Below are positions 17,092 to 25,912 of a stretch of 64,000 nucleotides of DNA, one piece after another. The DNA is from Carboxylicivirga taeanensis (GTDB lineage Bacteria > Bacteroidota > Bacteroidia > Bacteroidales > Marinilabiliaceae): NCBI RefSeq assembly GCF_051851475.1, contig NZ_JBPUSJ010000011.1:82330-146329 (forward strand). The letters are read 5' to 3'. The notes under the pieces were generated by a model, which ran no database searches, had not been told where the DNA came from, and saw only the letters and a program-made list of their open reading frames with translations. Position 1 is the stretch's first letter; each line of letters starts with the position of its first letter. The position numbers were made by a program, and so were the translations under genes.

Positions 17092-18336
17092 TTAATATGT
17101 TCGCAAGCCCGGCTCGATGTATTCACATTGCCATATCTGAAATAATAAATGATCGGCTGGTGGCATTTGAGGCTCACTACTCAATAAAAGGTCTATCTGT
17201 TTTTGCTGCTCAACAGATAAATTTTCTTCCTTAAAAACGATCGATTCATTAAATAAATAGGGTTGTTCTTCCAAATCACCAACCCTAGGTAAGGAGGCCA
17301 CAACCTGTGCTTCCGGCTTCAGTTTTACTAATTTATACACAATGGAATCACCGGTATATTGGCGCACATAACCGGCTTGCGTGATGCTGTCGTTAGCATA
17401 AACCTGGGCAGCCAGCATTTTGCGATAACCAGCTTTTTGGAAACGATGCTTAAAATGAAAAGAACAATAATTGATACCCATATCAATTCCTTGCTTCTGA
17501 GCCGCCGCAATTATCTCCAAAGCAGCCAATTCTGACTCCAGCACTAAAGGCCGCTCGGCATTAATAATGGTATAACCGCGTTTAATCAGTTTATCAGCAT
17601 TGTGCTGTGTCATCCGCATTTGATGCAGGTTCAGGTTACTAACTCCTGCATCTGCCATAGCAGGCAGCATGGCTATGAGCTTATCTTTCTCTTCGGGAAC
17701 AGCAGGAATTTCAATCGTTACATTTGGAATAATTCCTTTGGCCTGCTTCAGCCTATCCAATGAAAAACCGGTAGCTCCAATATCGAAGCGCAGCTCATCG
17801 AGTCCTGCATCAGCCAATACTTTAATCTTCTCTGTATCTGCTAACAATCCGTTTGTATACATCCACACATACAAATCGCTGCTGCATTGGCGCCTGACAG
17901 TTTTGAGATAGTCAACAGTCCGGTCGAAATACAATAATGGCTCACCCCCGCTAAAACTAACTCCTTTAAACCCCAACAGCCTAATATACTGAGCATAATC
18001 ATCCGCACTGGCAAACTCAAGTCCTTGAGTTGATGGCACTTCATCGCTGTTCTGTGACACCGGACAATAAAAACAGCTGGCATTACACTTATTGGTGATA
18101 AACAAGCAACTCCATTGTCCTGAGCCGCAAATGGAGCAGCCCTTAGATATCTGTTTGTGATAAGGTTTGGTCTCTTTAAATAAGACCTGTTGCTCAAGGG
18201 TTTTTAAAAGAAGGGTTCTTTGATCCTCGTACGCCGCAGCGCTATATGGGTTCAGCCAGTTAATAGCCGACCATTTTGCAAACTCACTCTTGTTTTTGTT
18301 AACCAAGGAGTTTAACCAAACATAAATTGCTTCCAT
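17092..18336 (-). CDS. Radical SAM enzyme paired with the RLAN/ATP-grasp ligase
   Basis: A 414-residue radical SAM protein. The cluster motif CNASCFYC gives Cys84, Cys88 and Cys91, and SFSGGEPLLYFD is the following GGE motif that binds S-adenosylmethionine. Three further cysteines just upstream (Cys67, Cys70 in CSICGSG, Cys77) may bind an auxiliary cluster or zinc. No C-terminal SPASM cysteine set is visible. I place the start at 18336 (MEAIYVWLNSLVN); an in-frame ATG at 18405 adds residues with no family look and overlaps the operator-like repeats. It is the first gene of the two-gene unit with the GNAT/RLAN/ATP-grasp ligase. The substrate is unknown; a peptide or amino-acid-derived product is the best inference. 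Confidence 0.85.
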   Translation of the reverse strand: MEAIYVWLNSLVNKNKSEFAKWSAINWLNPYSAAAYEDQRTLLLKTLEQQVLFKETKPYHKQISKGCSICGSGQWSCLFITNKCNASCFYCPVSQNSDEVPSTQGLEFASADDYAQYIRLLGFKGVSFSGGEPLLYFDRTVDYLKTVRRQCSSDLYVWMYTNGLLADTEKIKVLADAGLDELRFDIGATGFSLDRLKQAKGIIPNVTIEIPAVPEEKDKLIAMLPAMADAGVSNLNLHQMRMTQHNADKLIKRGYTIINAERPLVLESELAALEIIAAAQKQGIDMGINYCSFHFKHRFQKAGYRKMLAAQVYANDSITQAGYVRQYTGDSIVYKLVKLKPEAQVVASLPRVGDLEEQPYLFNESIVFKEENLSVEQQKQIDLLLSSEPQMPPADHLLFQIWQCEYIEPGLRTY

Positions 18337-18380
18337 TAAACGGAAATAAATGATAAAATGATGTGAAGTAGATAGAGAAT

Positions 18381-18428
18381 GCTTAATGGCATATAAATGC
18401 CCCATAACTTAATGGGTACACATTAAGC
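18381..18428. promoter_or_regulatory. Operator-like repeats upstream of the radical SAM unit
   Basis: GCTTAATG (18381) and ACTTAATG (18407) are direct copies, and CATTAAGC (18421) is the inverted copy. A GGCAT-ATAA-ATGCC dyad lies between. All sit 45-92 bp before the radical SAM start codon, where a regulator could bind. Confidence 0.35.
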
Positions 18429-18569
18429 AGAGTGAAAGAACTGTTACAGCTCAGAAAAAATAATAAGAAACAAAAGCAACTGTTTCCGCTTAAAAATTCC
18501 TCTACTATGAAAAGTGGGGTCTGTCATTCTCAATTAATACAGCATCAAATACATTTACATCCAAATTCC

Positions 18570-19430
18570 TTACCTGTCATCAGGCTTCTCGGCATCTGCA
18601 TGCTGAATAATTACATTCCGGTAAGGATAAGGTATTACAATACCTTCTTCCTTAAAACGCTTAAGCACAATTTTATTTAAGTCGCAGGCAATCAAAAAAG
18701 CATCATCACTGTCTTTAGACCACACATAGGCGCGCAGTTTAATGGCATATTCCATCAGCTGAATGGTGCGTACCACCACTTTATGGTTCCCTTTTTCGAT
18801 GTCTTCGGGAGAGCGAACATCCATGGTTAAGGGATGTTTTTCAGCCTCCTGCCTGATAATCTCATGCGCTTTATCAATGTCTGAATTAAAATCAATACTA
18901 AACTCAATGTGCTTTTTTATGCGAGAATCTGAAATAGAGCTGTTGACGATTGTTTCGTCGCTGATAATGCCATTGGGAATAATAATGCGTCGATTCTCGT
19001 AATTACGGATAATGATGTGACGCAGAGTTATCTCCTCAACAACCCCCCGGTAGTCGGTTCCGATAAAAATTACATCGCCCACGCGGAAGGGTCTGAATAT
19101 TAATATAAACACGCCTCCTATAATATTGGCGAAGGCTTTTTGAGCAGCAAAACCAATGATAGCGGCAAAAATACCGGCACTGGCAAATAAAGCTGTCTTT
19201 ACCTGATTCAGGCCCGGTATGTTTTGAAGAATATAGATGGCCGCCATGCAAAAGATGATGAAACCAACCGAGTTTTTAAGAAATGAGAAAGATGTTGCAT
19301 CGGCCGAAACCCGCTTCGCATAGCGATTTATAAACACTTTCAGCACACGCCTGAGTGAAAAGTTGAGCAAGAAGGCAATTGTTAATGCACCACCTACTTT
19401 AAGAAGCACTTGATATTCCTCCATAATCAA
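18570..19430 (-). CDS. Small-conductance mechanosensitive channel (MscS family)
   Basis: A 286-residue channel of the inner membrane that opens under tension and releases solutes in osmotic downshock. Two or three helices (VGGALTIAFLLNFSLRRVL, NSVGFIIFCMAAIYILQNI, AGIFAAIIGFAAQKAFANII) precede the beta domain; the last is the pore helix TM3 with its Ala/Gly packing. The conserved sequence FRPFRVGDVIFIGTDYRGVV follows directly. The length equals that of E. coli MscS (286). No regulatory gene is attached. It stands between the radical SAM unit and the S9 peptidase on the same strand, probably as its own unit. Confidence 0.93.
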   Translation of the reverse strand: MIMEEYQVLLKVGGALTIAFLLNFSLRRVLKVFINRYAKRVSADATSFSFLKNSVGFIIFCMAAIYILQNIPGLNQVKTALFASAGIFAAIIGFAAQKAFANIIGGVFILIFRPFRVGDVIFIGTDYRGVVEEITLRHIIIRNYENRRIIIPNGIISDETIVNSSISDSRIKKHIEFSIDFNSDIDKAHEIIRQEAEKHPLTMDVRSPEDIEKGNHKVVVRTIQLMEYAIKLRAYVWSKDSDDAFLIACDLNKIVLKRFKEEGIVIPYPYRNVIIQHADAEKPDDR

Positions 19431-19577
19431 CAGGTAATCTGAATATTAATCATCTCAATCACAAGCAAATTTGCAACGGCAATATACATTATTTAGTCAA
19501 ATACAAGGATAAAAACCTAAAATTTCGAATGCCATTTGGCAACAATTTATTAAGCCAATAAGAATGAGAAGTATATA

Positions 19578-19612
19578 AAAAAAGTACCCCCACCTTTTCG
19601 GGTGAGGGTACT
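19578..19612 (-). terminator. Rho-independent terminator after the S9 peptidase
   Basis: On the minus strand AGTACCCTCACC and GGTGGGGGTACT pair around CGAAAA, followed by seven T. Confidence 0.88.
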
Positions 19613-19639
19613 CTCCTGTTTCTTTATAAATAGGTCAAC

Positions 19640-22510
19640 TTAGTCTACAAGATCGTAACCTAATTCCTCCCCTTTCTTAGCAGCTGGAATACCATCGTGC
19701 ATCCACACTGGCATTGGCTCACCTTTCAGGTAATGATTAAAAAACTGCATCATTCGAATACTTAGGTCTTTTGAGTTAGCCCGACGCGTCAGGTTGTGCT
19801 GTTCGCCATTGTATACCAGCATCCAAACGGGCTTTTCTAAACGACGGAGCGCCATGTAGTATTCTATTCCCTGATACCAGGGCACAGCACCATCTTTATC
19901 GTTATGCATCATTAACAATGGTGTTTCCACTTGAGGTGCATAAAAAACAGGTGAGTTTTCGATGTACTTTTGTGTATTTTCCCATAGTGTGGCTCCAATA
20001 CGGCTCTGGGTTTTCTCATACTGGAACTGTCGGCTCATGCCCGAGCTCCAACGGATTCCACCATATGCACTGGTCATGTTACTTACCGGTGCACCTGCCA
20101 TACCCGCTTTAAACAGGTTGGTGCGGGTTACCAGATAAGCGACCTGATAACCACCCCAGCTTTGTCCCTGGATACCCATATTATCGCGATCGATAAAGCT
20201 AAAATCATCGGCCATGGCCAAACAGCCGCTCACAACAGCTTCGTAGGCACACAAGCCAGGATCGCCTTCGCGGTAGTAAATGTCTGGCACAAAAATAACA
20301 TAACCATTAGAGGCATAGAAGTTCCAGTTAACCGTTGAGCGGCTTGGAGCTGGTGCCCGGTAATTATGCAACTCATCAGAATAACGCTCATAAAAATAAG
20401 AGATCATGGGGTACTTTTTGTTCGGATCCAGGTTCTCAGGCGTAATTAACAAGCCTTGGTGCACCAGGCCATCCGATGCCACCCAATCAACCAGTTGAAT
20501 ATCTCCCCACACATAGTCTTTTTGCTGTGGGTTTGTATTACTGATTACCTGCGATTCTGTTAAATCCCCTTTACTCACTCTCAGTTCTGGATACTGTTTG
20601 AACGTTGACTTGCGCCACACCATTAAATCGGCATCCTTTGCTTTGATTGGCTTTGTAACATTGTAGTCGCCCATCATAATTTGTTGGATGCCATTTGCAG
20701 ATAGAGTTGAAAAACCAGACTGCTTTGTATTCACATTAAAGGTTTGCAGCAACCATTCTTTTGATAAATCCAGGTAGTTCTCCTCATTATCAAGTTTGAT
20801 GTAACGGTATTCGGTTGCAGCCTTACGCCCTTCACCTTTTGTTAAGCATTGAGCGGCCGTTTTTCCACTTAGATCCAGTTTCCAAATATCAAAACGGTCA
20901 TACACAATTACATATTTCTCATCGGAAGTAAAGCCAACAACCCCGTATGCTTTTGCATCACTAGGAGTATCATGTAACTCATCGGCAAAGTTTACCTCTG
21001 CCCCTTTTGATATCAGAGCTTTAGAGCCACTCTTTACATTAATCGAGTAATACTGTCCGTCAGCTGACTGATAATATACAAACCATTTTCCAGTTTCCGA
21101 TACTTCGGCCTCACCGGAATGATTGCTCAGTATCAGCTTTCTATCACCAGAAGTTACATCTACTTTGTATACATCGGAGCTCCAGCTACCTGAGTAGGTT
21201 CGAGCCCAACGATAAGGTGTATTATCATACCCAATAGCTACTGTTGAGTTGCCTTCATCCAGCAGTTTGATTGATTTCATACTTTCATTGGTCAACTGCA
21301 CCACATTTTTCTTCTTAATGTGATAAACACAGTTGTAAGTTGGATCTTTCTCTTTCCCCACATTCTTTTTTTGCATCGGCTGAATATCCAGATCTTTCCA
21401 ACTCCAGATATCGACGTATGTTTTTTCGTCGGCCGTTAAAGTGTCTTTGGGCTCTTCAGCAGGGCGCTTACCGGCTCCAAAAAACAAGTGTTCGCCATTT
21501 TTAGAGAACCATAAACTGCCCTTGGTGCGAGCAGACCATTCCTGTGGTAATGATGGATGCAAAGTATCAATAATCATTTGAGGCGCTTTTACTTTCAGCC
21601 CAAAATGATACAAACGATACACTTTTGTTTTGGTGGTGTCTGGCGAGAAATAGAAGGCGCATTGCTCCCCATCATACGCACTTACAATTTTGGCTATGTT
21701 ACCTGTTTCTTCAAAAAGTGTATCCACTGTGAAGGTTTGAGGATCGAATTTAAGCACTTTAGCTACTTCAGCAGTATCGCCTACACTCTGCACGATATAA
21801 GCTGCCGATCCATCTTTTGCCAAAGTGTAGTGCAGTACTTTTTCCAAATACAAGCTGTCGCCGTTGGCAGGACGATAAAACACGAGTGGCTTACCTTTTG
21901 ATTTAAAAGACTTCTTCTTTTTTTTCTTGGCGACAGGCTTTTTCTTCGCCTCTTCTTCCTTTTTTGGCTCTTCCTCTTTTTCTTCTACTTCGGTTGTATC
22001 AGCTGATACTTCCTTCTTCTTCTTTACTTCCTTTTCGAGCAAATAGGCTAACCAATCGCCCCCTTCATTGGGGATACTCCATTTATTGATATTGCCTAGC
22101 TTCTGTACCTCGCCATTTTCCAGGTTATGGATAAAAAGGCTATCCTTAGGCATTTTACTCTTTTTGGTTTTCTTAAGCTTCAGGCTTCTTATGGTATCGG
22201 CCTGAGGCTTTACATCATAAACCAAAAACTGGTTACTTTGCGAAAACACCGGACTCACCCCTCTTGGTACTGAATCCAACTCATTGTCTTTTACATCATA
22301 CAAGTACAGAAAGCTATCACCTTTCTGAGGTTTAATAACATAAGACACATACTCACCATCATTTGAAATCACATATCCTCTGTCGATAGATTTCCAGCCA
22401 TCGTACACAGAGGCATCCATTTGTTTTTTTTCATCGGCCAATGAGGGCAACAGCACCAACATTGACGTCATCCACACTAAAATTGTCTTTCTCAACATAG
22501 ATTTACACAT
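19640..22510 (-). CDS. Secreted S9 family (prolyl oligopeptidase-like) peptidase
   Basis: A 956-residue exported serine peptidase that probably cuts peptides in the periplasm. The N-terminus has a signal peptide (TILVWMTSMLVLLPSLA). A long beta-propeller region follows, then the alpha/beta hydrolase domain at about 690-940. Catalytic Ser is about residue 784 in GQSWGGYQ, Asp is in NDKDGAVPW and His in GEQHNL. Residues 165-210 hold a very charged Lys/Glu-rich insertion not usual in the propeller. The first ATG (22510) and ATG 22498 (MLRKTILVW) both give a signal peptide. Its stop codon is followed by a strong terminator. Substrate range within the S9 family is not predictable. Confidence 0.88.
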   Translation of the reverse strand: MCKSMLRKTILVWMTSMLVLLPSLADEKKQMDASVYDGWKSIDRGYVISNDGEYVSYVIKPQKGDSFLYLYDVKDNELDSVPRGVSPVFSQSNQFLVYDVKPQADTIRSLKLKKTKKSKMPKDSLFIHNLENGEVQKLGNINKWSIPNEGGDWLAYLLEKEVKKKKEVSADTTEVEEKEEEPKKEEEAKKKPVAKKKKKKSFKSKGKPLVFYRPANGDSLYLEKVLHYTLAKDGSAAYIVQSVGDTAEVAKVLKFDPQTFTVDTLFEETGNIAKIVSAYDGEQCAFYFSPDTTKTKVYRLYHFGLKVKAPQMIIDTLHPSLPQEWSARTKGSLWFSKNGEHLFFGAGKRPAEEPKDTLTADEKTYVDIWSWKDLDIQPMQKKNVGKEKDPTYNCVYHIKKKNVVQLTNESMKSIKLLDEGNSTVAIGYDNTPYRWARTYSGSWSSDVYKVDVTSGDRKLILSNHSGEAEVSETGKWFVYYQSADGQYYSINVKSGSKALISKGAEVNFADELHDTPSDAKAYGVVGFTSDEKYVIVYDRFDIWKLDLSGKTAAQCLTKGEGRKAATEYRYIKLDNEENYLDLSKEWLLQTFNVNTKQSGFSTLSANGIQQIMMGDYNVTKPIKAKDADLMVWRKSTFKQYPELRVSKGDLTESQVISNTNPQQKDYVWGDIQLVDWVASDGLVHQGLLITPENLDPNKKYPMISYFYERYSDELHNYRAPAPSRSTVNWNFYASNGYVIFVPDIYYREGDPGLCAYEAVVSGCLAMADDFSFIDRDNMGIQGQSWGGYQVAYLVTRTNLFKAGMAGAPVSNMTSAYGGIRWSSGMSRQFQYEKTQSRIGATLWENTQKYIENSPVFYAPQVETPLLMMHNDKDGAVPWYQGIEYYMALRRLEKPVWMLVYNGEQHNLTRRANSKDLSIRMMQFFNHYLKGEPMPVWMHDGIPAAKKGEELGYDLVD

Positions 22511-22572
22511 AGTTATTTATATAGTTTATACCCTTTTGCAGATAAATCGGCATCCCAAAGTGAAACAACAAA

Positions 22573-22597
22573 AAGGCACCTCCAATGAGATGCCTTA
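22573..22597 (-). terminator. Terminator after the ornithine carbamoyltransferase gene
   Basis: On the minus strand AAGGCATCT and AGGTGCCTT pair (one G-T) around CATTGG, followed by TTTGTTGTTT. Confidence 0.7.
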
Positions 22598-22616
22598 ATG
22601 TGTTAATTTCTAATAC

Positions 22617-23618
22617 TTATGCACCCAAGGTAGCCACCATTACAGCTTTGATGGTATGCATGCGATTCTCAGCCTGATCAAAAACAATTGAGGCTGGCGA
22701 TTCGAATACATCTTCGGTTACTTCCATTCCGTCTAACCCAAACTTCTGGAATATTTCTTCACCCACTTTTGTTTCGCGATTATGGAATGCCGGCAGGCAA
22801 TGTAAAAACTTACAGGCTGGGTTACCTGTTGCTTCCATAGTTGCTTTATTGATTTGGTAGGGCTTCAGCAGGTCAATACGTTCTTTCCATACTTCATCAG
22901 CTTCACCCATCGACACCCATACATCGGTGTATAAGAAATCACAACCAGCCACTCCTTCATTTACATCATCTGTAATGGTGATGGTAGCTCCTGATTGTTC
23001 GGCAATCTCTTCGCATTTTTTCACTAAATCAGCATCGGGCTGCAACGATTTTGGACCTACAATACGTACATCCATGCCCATGATAGCACCGCCAACCAAC
23101 AATGAGTTAGCCATGTTATTGCGTGCATCGCCCAGGTAGGCATAAGATACCTGATTTAATGGCACACTGCTATGCTCCATCATGGTCAGAAAATCGGCCA
23201 GAATTTGGGTTGGGTGGAACTCATCAGTAAGACCATTCCACACCGGCACACCGGCATATTCAGCCAACTCTTCCACAATGGCCTGTCCATAACCACGGTA
23301 TTCAATGCCATCGTACATACGACCCAATACACGTGCGGTATCTTTCATAGACTCTTTATGTCCAATTTGTGAGCCTGAAGGCCCCAGGTATGTTACGTGC
23401 GCTCCCTGATCGTGAGCTGCCACTTCAAAAGCACATCGGGTGCGGGTTGATGACTTTTCAAAAATCAGAGCAATGTTTTTACCTGTTAAGCGCGGCTGCT
23501 CAATACCTGTGTATTTAGCGGTTTTTAAATCCTGCGATAACTTTAATAAAAACTTAATTTCTTCCTGAGTAAAGTCAAGTAGTTTCAGAAAGTTCCGATT
23601 TTTTAGATTGAATGCCAT
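22617..23618 (-). CDS. arcB: Ornithine carbamoyltransferase, catabolic type
   Basis: Interconverts ornithine plus carbamoyl phosphate and citrulline. The 333-residue protein has the carbamoyl phosphate motif SSTRTRCAFEVAAHD, the second motif FHPTQILADFL, the ornithine-binding SMG loop DVWVSMGEADE and HCLPAFHN. These match true ornithine carbamoyltransferases rather than the N-acetyl- or N-succinylornithine versions found in many Bacteroidota. The gene is 174 bp after carbamate kinase on the same strand. That pairing points to citrulline breakdown with ATP formation. Arginine deiminase is not in the window, so the source of citrulline is open; an anabolic role (argF) is the alternative. Confidence 0.9.
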   Translation of the reverse strand: MAFNLKNRNFLKLLDFTQEEIKFLLKLSQDLKTAKYTGIEQPRLTGKNIALIFEKSSTRTRCAFEVAAHDQGAHVTYLGPSGSQIGHKESMKDTARVLGRMYDGIEYRGYGQAIVEELAEYAGVPVWNGLTDEFHPTQILADFLTMMEHSSVPLNQVSYAYLGDARNNMANSLLVGGAIMGMDVRIVGPKSLQPDADLVKKCEEIAEQSGATITITDDVNEGVAGCDFLYTDVWVSMGEADEVWKERIDLLKPYQINKATMEATGNPACKFLHCLPAFHNRETKVGEEIFQKFGLDGMEVTEDVFESPASIVFDQAENRMHTIKAVMVATLGA

Positions 23619-23792
23619 AATTCTTTGTTTTATATGTTACTTATTTGGTTTATTTATAATACTACTAACTGTTATCAGCTAGTTTTCGGCGATTACCAGT
23701 TCCAATTTATAATGCTTATGCAATAGCCATTCACATCAGAACGAAACCGCCACTCAATTCCTTGTCAACGACTTCTGCCTATGAACTACTGA

Positions 23793-24779
23793 CTAACCCT
23801 GCTTCTCGTACTTTTTCAAATCAGCCTCATCATAATCAAGGGTGATTTTAGTGCCATAGGCTTTATCTTCGAGCTTTGTTGCTTCGGTGATAACGCTCAT
23901 ATCGCCACCACCTTCAACAAACTGAAGGGCTGCTTTGATTTTTGGCGCCATACTTCCCTCTCCAAAGGTACCGGCATCCAGGTATCTGTGCGTATCCTCA
24001 ACATTCAAAAACTCCAATACCTCTTGCTCTGGCTGACCAAAGTTAGTATAAACAAATGGCACATCGGTTAAAATATAAAAACGATCTGCATTAATTTGTC
24101 GTGCTAACAACGAATTAGCTAAGTCTTTATCAATAACAGCTTCGATTGGACGGATGTCTCCTTTCTCATCGGTATAAACAGGAACACCACCGCCACCTAC
24201 GGCAATAATAATGGTGCCTTCACGTGCATTTTTTTCAATAACCTCCCAGTTTCCAACTGTTTTGGGCTGGGGCGAGGGCACCACCCGGCGGAAGCCACTG
24301 GTCGTTTTCTTTTCTTCTTTAAAGGTCCAGCCTTTTTCTTTCGTCAGCTTATCGGCCTCTTCTTTGGACACAATTTTCCCAATGCGTTTGGTCGGATTTT
24401 TAAAAGCTTCATCATCAGGATCCACCTCTACGGTCGTCATCAATGTTAAAACATTGCGTTTGATTCCATGCTTACGCATTACATTTTTTAGAGAACGCTC
24501 AATCATATAGCCAATGCCCCCTTGCGAGTCGGCTACACAAACATCCAGCGGCATCTGCGGAATATTATACATCTGTTCGCCGGCATCGTTACGCATCACA
24601 ATATTACCTACCTGTGGCCCGTTACCGTGCGATATAACAATGTTGTACCCTTCTTTTAACAGAAAAACAATGTTCTCTAATGTATCTGTGGTATTTTGCT
24701 CCTGTTCTTCAATGGTTCCTACTTGGTTATCACGCAATAGCGCATTTCCTCCAAGCGCAATAACTGCTAATTTGCCCAT
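23793..24779 (-). CDS. arcC: Carbamate kinase
   Basis: Makes ATP and carbamate (to ammonia and CO2) from carbamoyl phosphate and ADP. The 328-residue protein has the amino acid kinase fold signatures LAVIALGGNALL at the start, VISHGNGPQVGN, AVGGGGVPVY and FGEGSMAPKIKAAL near the C-terminus, all usual in carbamate kinase. Family length is about 310-330. It precedes ornithine carbamoyltransferase on the same strand, forming the lower half of the arginine deiminase pathway. The start ATG at 24779 directly opens the conserved MGKLAVIALGGNA. Confidence 0.95.
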   Translation of the reverse strand: MGKLAVIALGGNALLRDNQVGTIEEQEQNTTDTLENIVFLLKEGYNIVISHGNGPQVGNIVMRNDAGEQMYNIPQMPLDVCVADSQGGIGYMIERSLKNVMRKHGIKRNVLTLMTTVEVDPDDEAFKNPTKRIGKIVSKEEADKLTKEKGWTFKEEKKTTSGFRRVVPSPQPKTVGNWEVIEKNAREGTIIIAVGGGGVPVYTDEKGDIRPIEAVIDKDLANSLLARQINADRFYILTDVPFVYTNFGQPEQEVLEFLNVEDTHRYLDAGTFGEGSMAPKIKAALQFVEGGGDMSVITEATKLEDKAYGTKITLDYDEADLKKYEKQG

Positions 24780-25098
24780 GGTTCTTAGATTTTTTTTGTT
24801 ACTTGGTTTAATTAACTAGGTCTTCTTATTGCGATATAACAAACTTTTAGCGATTTAACACATGATTAATATCATTCGGCCTACACAAGCTGTTGTTAAG
24901 CACATTTCAATGCTTTCAAATTGTAAGCCAAGCACTTTTAATGGCGCAAAAAAAGCCAGAATGCCCCAGTCTGCTTTCAATTAAATGTAAGCTTTTTTTG
25001 ACTAAACAAAGGTTTTAGACGATCAACGGCTCACGCTTCCATCCAATATATTATTACTTTTGGAGCATGCATCACAGTGTATTACAAACCAAAACAGA
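24780..25098. other. Divergent intergenic region between carbamate kinase and a lipoprotein
   Basis: 319 bp. It holds a -7 promoter match for the lipoprotein at its right end. I see no coding region, hairpin-T-run or repeat otherwise. Confidence 0.5.
25055..25062 (+). promoter_or_regulatory. Candidate -7 element for the lipoprotein gene
   Basis: TACTTTTG matches TAnnTTTG exactly, 36 bp before the ATG at 25099. It overlaps the TTG that would start the longer reading frame, which supports the shorter start. Confidence 0.5.
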
Positions 25099-25779
25099 AT
25101 GCGCCAACTAATTGTTTTTTTATGCCTGCCTTTCATACTAATCAGTTGTTTGAATAATAAACCAACTGCCAAAAACGAAGGTGTAATAACCTACACCATC
25201 GAGTATCCTGAGGAAGTTAAGATGAAAGACTATGCCTCTTTTCTTCCCACCAAAATGATTACTACTTTCAAAAGGCACAACTACAAAATATCGATTAAAG
25301 GAGAACTGAGTTTGTATGATCTCCAATACATCTCAAGAGCAAACGGAGACAGCTCAACCACACTGTTCAGGGTATTTGACAAGCGCATTTTTCACAACCA
25401 TGAAGACGGTGAGCATTTATTCCTTTTTGAAAAAAACGCGCCGGCTAAAGTGGAGTTCATAAAAAAGGAAACAAAAGAAATTGCTGGTTACATATGTAAT
25501 AAAGCCATCGTTCACTTTGAAAACGCCGACATTTCGTGCATTCATGTTTTTTACACCGAGCAAATAGACTTCAAACGCCCAAAAGAAAACAGTCCTTTTG
25601 ATGATATTCCGGGAGCACTGCTGCAGTTTTGTATTCCATATAAGGGACTGAACCTTACTTTTAGTGCTAAGGCTGTAGAGCTGAAAGAGGTGAATGACAA
25701 AACCTTCGAAACACCTGATAACTACCAGGAAACAGGACGTGGAGAAATAGCAGAGCTTGTAAGCTCTCTGATTCAGTAA
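25099..25779 (+). CDS. Lipoprotein of unknown function, GLPGLI-like
   Basis: A 226-residue exported lipoprotein. The N-terminus MRQLIVFLCLPFILISC is a short signal peptide ending in a lipobox (LISC, lipid on Cys17). The rest is predicted beta-rich with charged segments. A middle stretch IAGYICNKAIVHFENADISC and a later DIPGALLQFCIPYKG resemble the GLPGLI family of Bacteroidota, whose name motif is GLPGLI; this is distant. The start is set to 25099 because the signal peptide begins there and a -7 promoter box lies just upstream of it. It is followed by ftsK after 133 bp with a promoter of its own. No function can be given. Confidence 0.75.
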   Translation: MRQLIVFLCLPFILISCLNNKPTAKNEGVITYTIEYPEEVKMKDYASFLPTKMITTFKRHNYKISIKGELSLYDLQYISRANGDSSTTLFRVFDKRIFHNHEDGEHLFLFEKNAPAKVEFIKKETKEIAGYICNKAIVHFENADISCIHVFYTEQIDFKRPKENSPFDDIPGALLQFCIPYKGLNLTFSAKAVELKEVNDKTFETPDNYQETGRGEIAELVSSLIQ

Positions 25780-25870
25780 GGTAATTACAGATAACCATTT
25801 GTCCAACTGGGCTTAACAAGCTTCTTTTTAAAAACTAATAAAGTAATGGCACGATTGGTGGTGGTTTTAT

Positions 25871-25878
25871 TATTTTTG
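25871..25878 (+). promoter_or_regulatory. Candidate -7 element for ftsK
   Basis: TATTTTTG matches TAnnTTTG exactly, 35 bp before the ftsK ATG at 25913. It argues against the in-frame TTG at 25892 as the start. Confidence 0.5.
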
Positions 25879-25912
25879 TCAGTAAACAAGATTGTGCACA
25901 ACAAAACGGTTT

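Noticed and set aside
18432..18680. An 82-codon + strand frame near the radical SAM promoter, considered as a precursor peptide
   Set aside because: It overlaps the end of mscS on the other strand, and shows no leader-core pattern, no Cys-rich or Gly-rich core and no ribosome-binding site.
22617..23618. N-acetyl- or N-succinylornithine carbamoyltransferase
   Set aside because: The SMG loop and HCLPAFHN motif are those of true ornithine carbamoyltransferase.
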